DNA of 64,000 nucleotides from Ectobacillus antri (lineage in GTDB: Bacteria > Bacillota > Bacilli > Bacillales > Bacillaceae_G), in contig NZ_RIAV01000001.1 of assembly GCF_003852715.1 (NCBI RefSeq), positions 310,001 to 374,000 of the forward strand, read 5' to 3'. Position 1 is the first letter of the stretch. Every line of letters begins with the position of its first letter. The notes under the pieces are model-generated. The model was given only the letters and a program-made list of their open reading frames with translations, was not told the DNA's origin and did no database searches. This document shows, one piece after another, positions 17,413 through 26,772 of the stretch. The position numbers and the translations under genes are program-made.

Positions 17413-19824
17413 ATGCAAGTAGAGAAATTTCATGATCTACCTCTTGAGGACGTAATTGGTGATCGCTTTGGTCGATATAGTAAATATATTATTCAAGACC
17501 GTGCATTGCCTGATGCACGTGATGGATTAAAGCCGGTGCAGCGTCGTATTTTATATTCCATGTATGTAGAGGGCAATGTACATGATAAACCATACAGAAA
17601 AGCAGCTAAAACAGTCGGAAATGTTATTGGTAACTATCACCCACACGGTGATACATCTGTGTATGAAGCGATGGTTCGCTTGAGTCAAACCTGGAAGGTT
17701 CGTAATGTACTTGTTGAAATGCACGGCAATAACGGTAGCATCGATGGCGATCCCGCAGCAGCAATGCGTTATACAGAAGCCCGTTTGTCACCAATTGCGT
17801 CGGAATTGTTACGCGACATTGATAAACAAACGGTAGAATTTGTGCCCAACTTTGACGATACAAGTGAAGAGCCAATTGTCTTGCCTGCAAGTTTTCCGAA
17901 CTTGCTCGTGAATGGCTCTACAGGTATCTCCGCAGGGTATGCGACTGAAATTCCACCCCATAATTTGGCCGAGGTTATTGACGCTGTAGTGATGCGTATT
18001 GATCGGCCGAATTGTACGGTAAGTGATCTTATGCAGGTAATGAGCGGTCCTGATTTCCCAACAGGGGGAATCATTCAAGGGATGGAAGGTATTAAACGCG
18101 CGTATGAAACAGGTCGCGGTAAAATGATTATTCGGGGAAAAGCGATCATTGAGGATATGCGCGGCGGTAGGCAGCAAATTGTCATTACAGAGATACCTTA
18201 TGAAATTAATAAAGCCAATCTTGTGAAAAAGGTGGACGATTTACGTATCGAAAAGAAGCTCGATGGCATTTCCGAGGTACGTGATGAAACAGACCGTACC
18301 GGTCTTCGCATTGTAATTGAGTTAAAAAAAGAAGCCAACGCAGAAGGAATTTTAAATTATTTATACAAGTCTACGGATTTACAGGTGCCTTATAATTTTA
18401 ATATGGTTGCTATTCACAATCGTCGCCCAAAACTGATGGGATTATTGCAAATATTAGATGCCTATATTGCACATCAAAAAGAAGTAGTAACAAATCGGTC
18501 ACGCTTTGATTTAAAAAAGGCAGAAGAGCGTCAACATATTGTGGCTGGTTTAATGAAGGCGCTATCTATTTTAGATGAAGTCATCGCAACAATTCGTGCC
18601 TCAAAAGATAAACGCGATGCAAAGGATAATTTAATTGCAGCATTTGCGTTTACCGAAGCGCAAGCGGAGGCGATTGTGTCTTTGCAATTGTATCGCTTAA
18701 CAAATACTGATATTACCGCCCTGCAAAAAGAGGCGGATGAACTTGCAAAGAAGATTTACGAGTTGCAGACAATTCTTGGCAGTGAAAAGAAATTGTTGCA
18801 AGTCATTAAAACAGATTTAAAACGTGTAAAGAAAAGTTATGGTGATGAGCGTAGAACGATGGTTGAGCGCGACATTCAAGAAATTAAAATTGATATGGAA
18901 GTTATGATTCCGCAAGAAGATGTTATTGTTACAATTACAAAAGAAGGTTATGTAAAGCGAACAAGTTGGCGTTCACATAATGCATCTAACGGTAAGGACT
19001 TTGGTATGAAAGAAGGAGACCGTTTGTTGGCTCGGTTTGACTGTAACACAACAGATACCCTGCTTTTGTTTACGAACAAAGGAAATTATGTATATTTACC
19101 GGTATATGAAATCCCAGATATTCGTTGGAAAGATTTGGGGCAATATATTACAAATATTGTTGCATTAGAACGAGATGAAGCTTTAATTGAAGCTATTATT
19201 GTTAAAAACTTTGAAGAAGATCAGCGCTACCTTGTATTTGCAACACGAAACGGTATGATTAAAAAAACAGAACTGAAGCAGTATAAGGTGCAACGTTATT
19301 CTCGAGCACTTGTTGCGGTAAATATCAAAGGCGATGATGAGGTCGTAGCTGTAAAGCCAACAGACGGTACACGCAATATTATTTTGTTCACGCACGGTGC
19401 CTATGCACTGCGTTTTGATGAAGAAGAAGTAACACCAATTGGTGTGCGAGCAGCAGGTGTAAAAGGGATTAATTTAAGAGATGGTGATTACGTTGTGCAA
19501 GCTGTATGTGTAACCGATGATGAATATGCAACAGTAATTACACAGCGCGGTGCCGTGAAAAAAATGGCAGTAAAAGAAATTGATTTATCCAATCGTGCGA
19601 AACGAGGGCATTTGATTTTTAAAGAGGTTAAAACAAATCCCTATTATATTGTGGGTGTGTGTGTAATGAGGGAACAACAAGTGTTATATGTAAAGCATGC
19701 AAACCACGAGATAGAGGAAGTGGCTACAGAGCAATTAAAACCGCGCGATCGTTATAGCAACGGTAGTCCTCTTGTCGATAGTGGAAGCAATGCTGTTTTA
19801 GAAGTTTGGTTGGAAAATCGATAA
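17413..19824 (+). CDS. parC: DNA topoisomerase IV subunit A
   Basis: Breakage-reunion subunit of topoisomerase IV. The catalytic Tyr lies in AAAMRYTEARLS. The quinolone-interaction region reads YHPHGDTSVYEAM with Thr at residue 81, where Ser is usual in B. anthracis. C-terminal beta-pinwheel repeats run from about residue 490. 803 residues. It begins two bases after the parE stop; GGAGGTGG at the end of parE is its ribosome site. Confidence 0.96.
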   Translation: MQVEKFHDLPLEDVIGDRFGRYSKYIIQDRALPDARDGLKPVQRRILYSMYVEGNVHDKPYRKAAKTVGNVIGNYHPHGDTSVYEAMVRLSQTWKVRNVLVEMHGNNGSIDGDPAAAMRYTEARLSPIASELLRDIDKQTVEFVPNFDDTSEEPIVLPASFPNLLVNGSTGISAGYATEIPPHNLAEVIDAVVMRIDRPNCTVSDLMQVMSGPDFPTGGIIQGMEGIKRAYETGRGKMIIRGKAIIEDMRGGRQQIVITEIPYEINKANLVKKVDDLRIEKKLDGISEVRDETDRTGLRIVIELKKEANAEGILNYLYKSTDLQVPYNFNMVAIHNRRPKLMGLLQILDAYIAHQKEVVTNRSRFDLKKAEERQHIVAGLMKALSILDEVIATIRASKDKRDAKDNLIAAFAFTEAQAEAIVSLQLYRLTNTDITALQKEADELAKKIYELQTILGSEKKLLQVIKTDLKRVKKSYGDERRTMVERDIQEIKIDMEVMIPQEDVIVTITKEGYVKRTSWRSHNASNGKDFGMKEGDRLLARFDCNTTDTLLLFTNKGNYVYLPVYEIPDIRWKDLGQYITNIVALERDEALIEAIIVKNFEEDQRYLVFATRNGMIKKTELKQYKVQRYSRALVAVNIKGDDEVVAVKPTDGTRNIILFTHGAYALRFDEEEVTPIGVRAAGVKGINLRDGDYVVQAVCVTDDEYATVITQRGAVKKMAVKEIDLSNRAKRGHLIFKEVKTNPYYIVGVCVMREQQVLYVKHANHEIEEVATEQLKPRDRYSNGSPLVDSGSNAVLEVWLENR

Positions 19825-19898
19825 TATAAAGTAAAACTTGTTGTTGATTATTGATACGAGGTCTTAATACAACAAAATAAACAAGAAATATTTTAAGT

Positions 19899-19937
19899 AG
19901 GAGCATTTCTAGCGATATGTAGAAGTGCTCCTTTTTT
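19899..19937 (+). terminator. Terminator after parC
   Basis: A 13-bp stem with one wobble (19899-19911 with 19920-19932) and T-run, 75 bp after the parC stop. Confidence 0.75.
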
Positions 19938-20079
19938 GTCTCTCTTATAAAGTCTTTGAATAAGCACGCAAAGAGAAATGAAATTTCATTTCATTGAATG
20001 ACCTTTGTGAATATATATAATTTATATATAAATGAAATAATAGTGTTGTATTTTTTAAATTTCACGTATCGTATGTCTA

Positions 20080-20119
20080 AATTTGTATAAAAATATATGA
20101 TTGTACATTTATACAAATT
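20080..20119 (+). promoter_or_regulatory. 12-bp inverted repeat upstream of livJ
   Basis: AATTTGTATAAA (20080-20091) and TTTATACAAATT (20108-20119) are perfect complements around a 16-base loop, in a very AT-rich 240-bp region between the parC terminator and livJ. It may be an operator or leader hairpin. Nothing else in 19938-20160 is supported; no clear CodY box is present. Confidence 0.4.
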
Positions 20120-20176
20120 CACTTATTATTTAACTAAATATTTTTAATATTTAAAAAACTAGGAGGGGCTTCAGTG

Positions 20177-21379
20177 ATGTTAAAAAAAGGAACGGCACTA
20201 GTTCTGTCTACATCCCTGTTTATGGGGATTTTAGTAGGATGCAGCAGCAAACAATCGGAACCGACAGCAGGAACATCGGGAAACGGAGGTAGCAAGGTAA
20301 TTAAAATTGTGACCCAGTCTCCGTTATCGGGCGCCTCAGCTACACAAGGAGAAGCCATTAAGCTTGGTGCACAATTGAAACTGGAAGAACAAAAAGAAGA
20401 ATTTAAAAAACTAGGATTTGAATTGCAGCTTGTTCCATATGATGATCAAGCTGACCCGAAAAAAGGGGTTGCTAATGCACAACTTGTCGGGGCTGACAAA
20501 GCTGTTCTTGGGGTTGTTGGTCACTTGAATTCAGGGGTTGCAATTCCGTCCTCTGAAGTATATGAAAAAAACAATCTTGTTATGGTTTCTCCAGTAAATA
20601 CAGCGACAGATGTAACAGATCGCAATTTGAAATCTGTTAACCGTATTTGTGCTCGTGATGATTTCCAAGGTCCTGCGGGTGCAACTCATGCAGTTAAAAC
20701 GTTAAATACGAAAAATATTTTTGTGATTGACGATAAAACAGCGTATGGAACAGGTTTAGCTAAAGCATTTGAGCAAGCTGTTGAAAAAGAAGGGGGCAAA
20801 ATTCTCGGTCACGAGTCTATTACAGTTGGAGAAAAAGATTTTAACGGTGTATTGAATAAAGTGTTGGCAAAGAAACCGGATTTAATTTATTTTGGCGGTT
20901 TGTATGCTGAAGCGGGTCTTTTAGTTAAGCAAGCGCGTGATAAAGGCTTAGATATCCCAATTATGGGTGGAGATGGCATTGATTCTTCTTCTCTCGTAGA
21001 GATTGCTGGTGTCACAATCAAAAATACATATTATACCTCTATTGCGGCTGACCCAATGAAGTCAGAATCTGGTAAAAAGTTTGCTGAAACCTACAAAAAG
21101 AAATTTGGTAAGGAAGTAGAGGGCTATTCTGCTTACGGATATGATGCAGCCGGTGTTCTTTTAGAGGGATTAAAAACAGCAATTAAGGATAACGGCAATA
21201 AATTACCGACACGTGAACAAGTTCGCGATTCAGTTCGTAAAATATCTAATTACGAGGGCGCAGTGACAAAGGTTGGATTTGATGAAAAAGGTGATAACAA
21301 GTATTCCAAAGTATATATTTATAAGTTTGATGAGCAGAAATATCCAGGTAAGCAAGAAGGAGAAATCGAAAACAAGTAG
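20177..21379 (+). CDS. livJ: Branched-chain amino-acid ABC transporter substrate-binding lipoprotein (copy 1)
   Basis: Extracellular lipoprotein of the LivJ/ANF-receptor fold. A signal peptide ends in the lipobox LVGCSS, so Cys about 22 is lipidated. The mature protein starts with a Ser/Gly linker, then KVIKIVTQSPLSGASA. 400 residues. ATG 20177 is favoured over GTG 20174 by spacing from AGGAGGGG. It is followed by a strong hairpin before the permease genes, which would give more binding protein than membrane components. About 10 kb away lies a close paralog (30085). Confidence 0.9.
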   Translation: MLKKGTALVLSTSLFMGILVGCSSKQSEPTAGTSGNGGSKVIKIVTQSPLSGASATQGEAIKLGAQLKLEEQKEEFKKLGFELQLVPYDDQADPKKGVANAQLVGADKAVLGVVGHLNSGVAIPSSEVYEKNNLVMVSPVNTATDVTDRNLKSVNRICARDDFQGPAGATHAVKTLNTKNIFVIDDKTAYGTGLAKAFEQAVEKEGGKILGHESITVGEKDFNGVLNKVLAKKPDLIYFGGLYAEAGLLVKQARDKGLDIPIMGGDGIDSSSLVEIAGVTIKNTYYTSIAADPMKSESGKKFAETYKKKFGKEVEGYSAYGYDAAGVLLEGLKTAIKDNGNKLPTREQVRDSVRKISNYEGAVTKVGFDEKGDNKYSKVYIYKFDEQKYPGKQEGEIENK

Positions 21380-21383
21380 TGCA

Positions 21384-21414
21384 GAAGTGCGAGGTGCTGC
21401 CTCGCACTTCTTTT
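21384..21414 (+). terminator. Terminator/attenuator between livJ and livH
   Basis: A perfect 11-bp stem (21384-21394 with 21400-21410), five-base loop and TTTT. It should reduce expression of livHMGF relative to livJ. Confidence 0.75.
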
Positions 21415-21513
21415 GTATAAACACACTAGATGTTGAAATTTGTCGAAAAGCCTTTTTTAGAAAAAGGTTGTCATTTGTCGAAAAATTATTTAGTATCTTA
21501 TTAAAATATTATA

Positions 21514-21528
21514 AATTTTCTAAATTTT
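21514..21528 (+). promoter_or_regulatory. Weak CodY-like box upstream of livH
   Basis: AATTTTCTAAATTTT resembles the CodY consensus AATTTTCWGAAAATT at about 11 of 15 positions. It sits in AT-rich DNA, so chance is possible. Confidence 0.3.
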
Positions 21529-21550
21529 ATATAAATTCAATCATGTTCTG

Positions 21551-21714
21551 TATAAAAGCATAAGTAACCTTCTAACATGTCAGAACCAGAAATGAAAGTG
21601 TGCAAATCATCCATCAGATGTCCATGATCTTATCTGGTGTAAGCTTCTTATAGCTTCTGACCGCACTTTTCTTTTTCAACTAAAAGTATGTTAGTTCGTC
21701 TACTTGTACATATA
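21551..21714 (-). repeat. Dispersed hairpin repeat, copy D (divergent, reverse orientation)
   Basis: On the reverse strand, TATATGTACAAGTAG begins the element and TGCGGTCAGAAGCTATAAGA matches the TGCGGTCAGTGCCTAAGAGA core of copy A. The far end near 21551 is uncertain. It lies between the livJ terminator and livH. Confidence 0.5.
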
Positions 21715-21786
21715 GAAGCAGCATGATTGGATTTTATATAGCTATACTTCAAGACTTATATACTTTTATGAAAGAGAGGAACATGC

Positions 21787-22773
21787 ATGCTGACAGAAAT
21801 TTTACACACGTTGCCGCAAGTCTTACTTGACGGTCTCACGCTCGGTGCCGTGTATGCCATTGTCGCTTTAGGCTATACAATGGTATACGGAATTTTAGAG
21901 CTCATCAACTTTGCTCATGGTGAGATCTTTATGACAGGTGCCTTTATCGGGACTGCGATTTTCTTAACAATGACGGGATTAGGAGTAATGAGCGCAATGC
22001 CAGCGTTATTGGCTCTTATTCTAGTTCTCGTTGTAACATCCGTACTAACAGGCGTTCTTGGAATGGGAATTGAGAGGGTTGCTTATCGTCCGTTGCGGAA
22101 AGCTCCTAAACTCATCACGTTAATCACAGCAATTGGGGTATCTTTCTTACTTCAGGACTTAGTTCGCTTTATCGCAGAACTGAAAAAGGGAAATTATATC
22201 ATTACAGGTCCTAGTTTATTTACAAATCAAGTTACTGTTGAAGCATCTTCTCTTTTTTCGACATTTAACAATGCACAACTTAAGTCATCTTCAATTATTC
22301 TCATTGTTACAGCCATTATCATGATGTTTGCTTTAGACTTTTTCATTAACCGCACAAAATGGGGGATGGCAATGCGTGCCGTAGCACAGGATCGTGAAAC
22401 CGCTGCTTTGATGTCGGTAAATGTAAACAAGGTAATTTCTTTGACTTTCTTTGTTGGATCGGCCCTTGGCGGTGCGACCGGCGTCTTGTTTGCAGTACAG
22501 TATGGTACGATTGATCCGTATATTGGTTTTATCTTGGGATTAAAAGCCTTTACCGCAGCAGTGCTTGGCGGCATTGGGAATATCCGCGGCGCAATGTTTG
22601 GAGGCGTTCTACTGGGGTTACTAGAAATGTTTGCAGCAGCGAATTTGTCCATTCTCTCCGGCGGTGTCCTTGGAGGAGAATATAAAGATGTATTCGCATT
22701 TGCAATTTTAATTTTAGTGCTGATTTTCAAGCCGGAAGGTATTTTTGGAAAAGCAGTTACAGAGAAAGTGTAG
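21787..22773 (+). CDS. livH: Branched-chain amino-acid ABC transporter permease LivH
   Basis: Membrane permease with about eight hydrophobic segments. The start has LTLGAVYAIVALGYTMVYG and ELINFAHGE, hallmarks of LivH. The C-terminal third has the coupling-type segment ALGGIGNIRGAM. 328 residues. ATG 21787 follows GAGAGGAACATGC; ATG 21783 is out of frame. It pairs with LivM and the ATPases LivG and LivF encoded directly downstream. Confidence 0.93.
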   Translation: MLTEILHTLPQVLLDGLTLGAVYAIVALGYTMVYGILELINFAHGEIFMTGAFIGTAIFLTMTGLGVMSAMPALLALILVLVVTSVLTGVLGMGIERVAYRPLRKAPKLITLITAIGVSFLLQDLVRFIAELKKGNYIITGPSLFTNQVTVEASSLFSTFNNAQLKSSSIILIVTAIIMMFALDFFINRTKWGMAMRAVAQDRETAALMSVNVNKVISLTFFVGSALGGATGVLFAVQYGTIDPYIGFILGLKAFTAAVLGGIGNIRGAMFGGVLLGLLEMFAAANLSILSGGVLGGEYKDVFAFAILILVLIFKPEGIFGKAVTEKV

Positions 22774-22783
22774 GTGAGAGAAT

Positions 22784-24043
22784 ATGTTGGCAAACCTAAA
22801 GGAAAATAAGATGCTACAGGCTGTGCTTCTTGCTCTATATGTATTCGTTACATCTTTAAGTCTCTATTTTGCACAAAAATCCGTTACGGCATTTTTGCTT
22901 CTATTGCTGTCTCTTTTATTATTATATTTCACGGGATTTTCTGGGAAGATGAAATGGCTGATTGGTTTGTTCGTCATGGTGGTATTATTGCCGTTTTCAG
23001 CGAATGGAGGCCCTTCCTACGAGGCGTATATGGAAGTCGCGACATTGGTTGGTATTTATGTAGCAATGGCATTGGGTCTTAATATTGTGGTGGGTTTTGC
23101 AGGGCTTCTCGATCTTGGCTTTGTTGCTTTCTTTGCAGTAGGAGCCTACACGTACGGTATTTTTGCAACGGCACAGGCTAATAATTTTATGCCGTTTGGT
23201 CAGTACCCGTTGTCTGGTGAAAGCTTTTGGATTTTCATTCTGCTCGGGTGCTTAATGGCGGCTATTATGGGCGTACTTCTCGGTATTCCTGTTTTACGTG
23301 TAAAAGGAGATTACTTGGCAATTGTAACCCTTGGATTCGGTGAAATTATTCGTATTGTGTTTAATAACTTGGACAAGCCGGTCAACATTACAAACGGTGC
23401 AATGGGATTATCCTCTATTAAATCACCAGAGCTGTTTGGTATGACGTTGAATAATTCTAGTCAATTTTATTACATTGTCCTGGCCATTCTTCTCTTTGTT
23501 ATATTTGGTGTAAGACGGTTGGAGTATTCTAAAATAGGTCGTTCATGGAAAGCGGTGCGGGAAAATGAAATTGCTGCGCAGGCGATGGGGATTCATTTGG
23601 TGCGTACAAAACTCTTGGCATTTGCAATCGGGGCTTCATTCTCCGGCATGATGGGTGTAGTATTTGCGGCTAAGCAAACTTTCGTAGATCCAACCAGCTT
23701 TACATTACTTGAATCCATTACCATTCTAGTTATGGTGATTTTAGGCGGTATGGGTAGTGTACCGGGTGTTATTTTAGGTGCTGCGGTTATGACAATTTTG
23801 AACTTGCAGGTACTCACAGAAATTACAAATTGGTTAAATCAATTGAGTATGAGTGGTGTATTAACCATTCCGGATGCACTATCACCGGCAAAAATGCAGC
23901 GATTTATCTTTGGTGGAATTCTTATTTTATTTGCATTGTATCGTCCGCAAGGCTTAATTCCTGCGAAAAATCGCAAGTTGAGTATAGCGGAGGTTACAGG
24001 CGATACCCCGCCCAAATCAAAAGAAAAAGCGTTCGGCGCGTAA
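22784..24043 (+). CDS. livM: Branched-chain amino-acid ABC transporter permease LivM
   Basis: Second permease of the Liv transporter. 419 residues; the N-terminal 100 residues are extra hydrophobic helices common in LivM. The family core shows GLNIVVGFAGLLDLGFVAFF and GDYLAIVTLGFGEIIRI. It starts ten bases after the livH stop with GTGAGAG upstream of ATG 22784. The stop overlaps the AAGGAGG Shine-Dalgarno of livG. Confidence 0.93.
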   Translation: MLANLKENKMLQAVLLALYVFVTSLSLYFAQKSVTAFLLLLLSLLLLYFTGFSGKMKWLIGLFVMVVLLPFSANGGPSYEAYMEVATLVGIYVAMALGLNIVVGFAGLLDLGFVAFFAVGAYTYGIFATAQANNFMPFGQYPLSGESFWIFILLGCLMAAIMGVLLGIPVLRVKGDYLAIVTLGFGEIIRIVFNNLDKPVNITNGAMGLSSIKSPELFGMTLNNSSQFYYIVLAILLFVIFGVRRLEYSKIGRSWKAVRENEIAAQAMGIHLVRTKLLAFAIGASFSGMMGVVFAAKQTFVDPTSFTLLESITILVMVILGGMGSVPGVILGAAVMTILNLQVLTEITNWLNQLSMSGVLTIPDALSPAKMQRFIFGGILILFALYRPQGLIPAKNRKLSIAEVTGDTPPKSKEKAFGA

Positions 24044-24054
24044 GGAGGATCGAT

Positions 24055-24855
24055 ATGAATATATTAACGGTAAAAGGCCTAACAAAGCGATTTGGCGGTT
24101 TAACTGCAGTCAAAGATGTTGATATGACAGTAAAGCGCGGCTCTATTACAGCGGTTATCGGTCCAAATGGTGCCGGTAAAACGACTTTTTTTAATATGAT
24201 TACCGGCGTATATAAGCCGGATGAAGGTGAGATTAGTCTTGACACTCATGGGCTTGTTGGATTAAAACCTCACGATATTTCTAAATGCGGTATTTCGCGT
24301 ACCTTTCAAAATATTCGTTTGTTTAATGAAATGACGGTGCTGGAAAATGTTATGGTTGGTTTTCATAATCATTTGAAAAGCACATTCCTTGGTACACTTT
24401 TGGCCTTACCACATGTTAGAAAGGAAGAAGCAAATGCGAAAAAAGAAGGTTATCGCTTGCTTGAATATGTAGGGTTGGCAGAATTTTTTAATGAAGAAGC
24501 ACAAAATTTATCGTACGGTGCACAACGTCGCCTTGAGATTGCCAGAGCACTTGCTACAAAGCCGAAGTTGTTGCTACTGGATGAACCTGCAGCAGGTATG
24601 AACCCTAAGGAAACAAAGGAACTTACGGACTTAATTTATCGCATGCGAGAAGAACTTGATGTAACAATCGTATTAATTGAACACGATATGAAGCTTGTTA
24701 TGCAGATTTCTGAGCATATTGTAGTACTTGATCATGGCGAGAAAATTGCAGAAGGAAAACCTGTTGAGATTCGTAACAACCGAAATGTGATTGAAGCGTA
24801 CCTAGGAAAAAGCGCCGTGGTTGCGAACGAGGGGAGGGGACAGAATGTTAATTGA
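24055..24855 (+). CDS. livG: Branched-chain amino-acid ABC transporter ATPase LivG
   Basis: Cytoplasmic ATPase. Walker A GPNGAGKTT near residue 37, signature LSYGAQRRLEIARAL, Walker B LLLLDEPAAGMNP and switch His in LIEHDMKL. 266 residues. ATG 24055 has TAAGGAGGATCGAT upstream; the open frame extends back into livM, but that part is a shadow. Overlaps livF by 11 bases. Confidence 0.94.
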   Translation: MNILTVKGLTKRFGGLTAVKDVDMTVKRGSITAVIGPNGAGKTTFFNMITGVYKPDEGEISLDTHGLVGLKPHDISKCGISRTFQNIRLFNEMTVLENVMVGFHNHLKSTFLGTLLALPHVRKEEANAKKEGYRLLEYVGLAEFFNEEAQNLSYGAQRRLEIARALATKPKLLLLDEPAAGMNPKETKELTDLIYRMREELDVTIVLIEHDMKLVMQISEHIVVLDHGEKIAEGKPVEIRNNRNVIEAYLGKSAVVANEGRGQNVN

Positions 24856-25549
24856 ACTCAAAGATATTAATGCGTTCTATGGTGGCATTCATGCCTTAAA
24901 GGGTCTTAATATTCATGTAGATAAAGGAGAGATTGTAACACTTATCGGCAGTAATGGTGCTGGGAAATCGACCACGCTTAAAACAATCAGTGGGCAAGTT
25001 GTACCAAAAACTGGGGAGGTTATCTTTGAAGGCAATGATATTACAAAACAGCCGCCTCATGTCACTGCCGTGTCGGGTATTGCTCATGTTCCAGAAGGAC
25101 GTCGCATTTTTCCGCGGCTTACTGTTCGAGAAAATTTAGAAATGGGAGCATTTTCTGTAAAAGATAAAAAGGTGATTGGTGAAAGAATGGAACGGGTATT
25201 TCATTATTTTCCGCGCGTAAAAGAAAGAATAAATCAGTTAGGCGGTACAATGAGTGGCGGTGAACAACAGATGCTTGCAATTGGTCGCGCATTAATGAGC
25301 GGTCCTCATTTATTAATGCTCGATGAGCCGTCCATGGGTCTTGCGCCAATTGTCGTAGAACAAATTTTTGAAATTATCCATGAACTTAATAAAGAAGGAA
25401 TGACCATTTTACTTGTGGAGCAAAATGCGTATCAAGCTTTACAAATTGCACATCGAGGATATGTTATTCAGACCGGTGAAATCAAAATGGTCGGTGAAGG
25501 TCGTGTACTTATGAACGATGATATTGTAAAAGAAGCATATTTAGCGTAA
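24845..25549 (+). CDS. livF: Branched-chain amino-acid ABC transporter ATPase LivF
   Basis: Second ATPase of the Liv transporter. Walker A GSNGAGKST near residue 36, signature MSGGEQQMLAIGRALM and Walker B LLMLDEPSMGLAP. 234 residues, the LivF size. ATG 24845 is preceded by GAGGGGAGGGGACAGA and lies inside the end of livG, implying translational coupling. A strong terminator starts at its stop codon. Confidence 0.94.
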   Translation: MLIELKDINAFYGGIHALKGLNIHVDKGEIVTLIGSNGAGKSTTLKTISGQVVPKTGEVIFEGNDITKQPPHVTAVSGIAHVPEGRRIFPRLTVRENLEMGAFSVKDKKVIGERMERVFHYFPRVKERINQLGGTMSGGEQQMLAIGRALMSGPHLLMLDEPSMGLAPIVVEQIFEIIHELNKEGMTILLVEQNAYQALQIAHRGYVIQTGEIKMVGEGRVLMNDDIVKEAYLA

Positions 25550-25583
25550 AAGAAAAGAAGCTCTTTGGAGCTTCTTTTCTTTT
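25548..25583 (+). terminator. Terminator of the liv operon
   Basis: A perfect 16-bp stem (25548-25563 with 25568-25583) with a TTTG loop, overlapping the livF stop. Confidence 0.85.
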
Positions 25584-25654
25584 ATTGAAAGTTTTTGTTA
25601 AAGGTCTCTTTATCCATAGTAAGCTTTAGCACTATCTAATGAAAAAGTAAAAAT

Positions 25655-25855
25655 TCACAAGATTAAACCATTATAATCCGTATCACTACTACTGATTTGG
25701 TCAAAATGCGCTCGCACATACTGTTGTATGTCTGGAGAGAATTGAATTCTAGACGCATTCGGTGTGTAGTCTAGAATTGCGCCGGTTTCAGAGTGACGTA
25801 AATGTGTAACGTGCTGTGTCCCAATAAAATGAGAGAACAAAATTTCATATACCAT
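25655..25855 (-). CDS. Hypothetical 66-residue protein
   Basis: A small reverse-strand frame I do not recognise. The product (MVYEILFSHFIG... DYNGLIL) is soluble, has two His-rich turns and a plausible amino-acid mix. The Shine-Dalgarno is weak (AAGAAAAAAGTAG). It lies between the liv terminator and msrA on a strand with no competing gene. It may be a small real gene or a chance frame. Confidence 0.35.
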   Translation of the reverse strand: MVYEILFSHFIGTQHVTHLRHSETGAILDYTPNASRIQFSPDIQQYVRAHFDQISSSDTDYNGLIL

Positions 25856-25924
25856 AGTATTACTACTTTTTTCTTAGGTTCTTGTGAGCAAGAAAAAAAT
25901 ATGTAGGGGTAATATTGGGGAAAC

Positions 25925-26467
25925 TCATTTCGTTTCTTGTATCCAATGCTCGGCAATAAAGGCATCGCGGCCGGACTCAACGCGCTCTTGCTTGTATTTT
26001 TCTGGATTCTTTTTATAGAAGTGCTGATGATATTCTTCGGCCTCATAAAACGTAGAAGCCGGTAAAATTTCTGTTACAATTGGCTTGTTGAATTTACCGC
26101 TGGCAATTAGCTCTTGTTTGGATTTTTGAGCGGCTTGTTTTTGCTTGTCATTGTGATAAAAAATAGCAGCACGATATTGCGGACCGCGATCAAAAAATTG
26201 ACCCTCCGCATCGGTCGGATCGATTTGAGGCCAATATAAAGACAATAATTTTTCATAAGAAAATACATTAGGATCGAATGTAATTTGTACGACTTCATAA
26301 TGACCTGTTGTACCGGTTTTTACTTGTTCGTAAGTTGGATCTTTTACATGTCCGCCGCTATAGCCGGAGACTACGCCATGAATACCAGGAAGTTCATCAA
26401 AGGGTTTTACCATACACCAAAAGCAGCCGCCCGCAAATGTTGCAAGTTCATATTGTTTTGTCATCAT
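25925..26467 (-). CDS. msrA: Peptide methionine (S)-S-oxide reductase MsrA
   Basis: Repairs methionine S-sulfoxide in proteins. The catalytic Cys lies in [10 protein letters not shown] near residue 13, followed by GVVSGYSGG and the substrate-binding Asp/Tyr region. About 180 residues; no MsrB domain is fused. The start is one of a cluster ATG-ATA-ATG-ATG; AAAGG touches the first ATG, so the second (26467) or third (26464) is favoured. An S-box leader with a terminator precedes it, so expression should rise when S-adenosylmethionine is scarce. Confidence 0.93.
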   Translation of the reverse strand: MMTKQYELATFAGGCFWCMVKPFDELPGIHGVVSGYSGGHVKDPTYEQVKTGTTGHYEVVQITFDPNVFSYEKLLSLYWPQIDPTDAEGQFFDRGPQYRAAIFYHNDKQKQAAQKSKQELIASGKFNKPIVTEILPASTFYEAEEYHQHFYKKNPEKYKQERVESGRDAFIAEHWIQETK

Positions 26468-26482
26468 TATCATCCTTTCATT

Positions 26483-26518
26483 AAAAAATCCCTTCTTCGT
26501 GAGCGAAGAAGGGATTTT
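26483..26518 (-). terminator. Terminator of the msrA S-box riboswitch
   Basis: On the reverse strand, a 15-bp stem with AAAATCCCTTCTTCG and its complement is followed by a T-run about 10 bases before the msrA Shine-Dalgarno. It is the expression platform of the upstream aptamer. Confidence 0.8.
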
Positions 26519-26533
26519 GCGTCCAAAGTCTTC

Positions 26534-26630
26534 TTCTTATCTTGCAGGATTACCTGCCGGAGTTGGCACCTTCCGTAATGGGGTTGCCGAGGCTTTAACG
26601 GGCCGATCCCTACACCTCTCTGGATAAGAA
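26534..26630 (-). ncRNA. SAM-I (S-box) riboswitch aptamer controlling msrA
   Basis: Read on the reverse strand: TTCTTATC opens stem P1, then CAGAGAGGTGTAGGGA, GGCCC, AAGCCTCGGCAACC, GGTGCCAA and a closing GATAAGAA. These are the conserved S-box blocks in order, including the kink-turn and the four-way junction. With the terminator at 26483-26518 this forms a transcriptional OFF switch by SAM. S-box leaders normally control methionine synthesis and uptake; repair of methionine sulfoxide by MsrA is a less usual target. Confidence 0.92.
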
Positions 26631-26772
26631 TTATGTAAGCCTTATTATATAAGATACGTGCAGTAAGTACAAATTTTTTTGTACATACTAACAACAAGTT
26701 CTTTGCTTGCAATTGTAAAAGAGAACAGTACCTTTTTACTTCAAAACAAAATGAGATTACGGAGGAGCGGGT

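Noticed and set aside
22227..22793. 188-codon reverse-strand open frame across livH
   Set aside because: It lies wholly against the well-supported livH gene, is Pro/Ser/Lys-rich, and has no ribosome site; a shadow frame.
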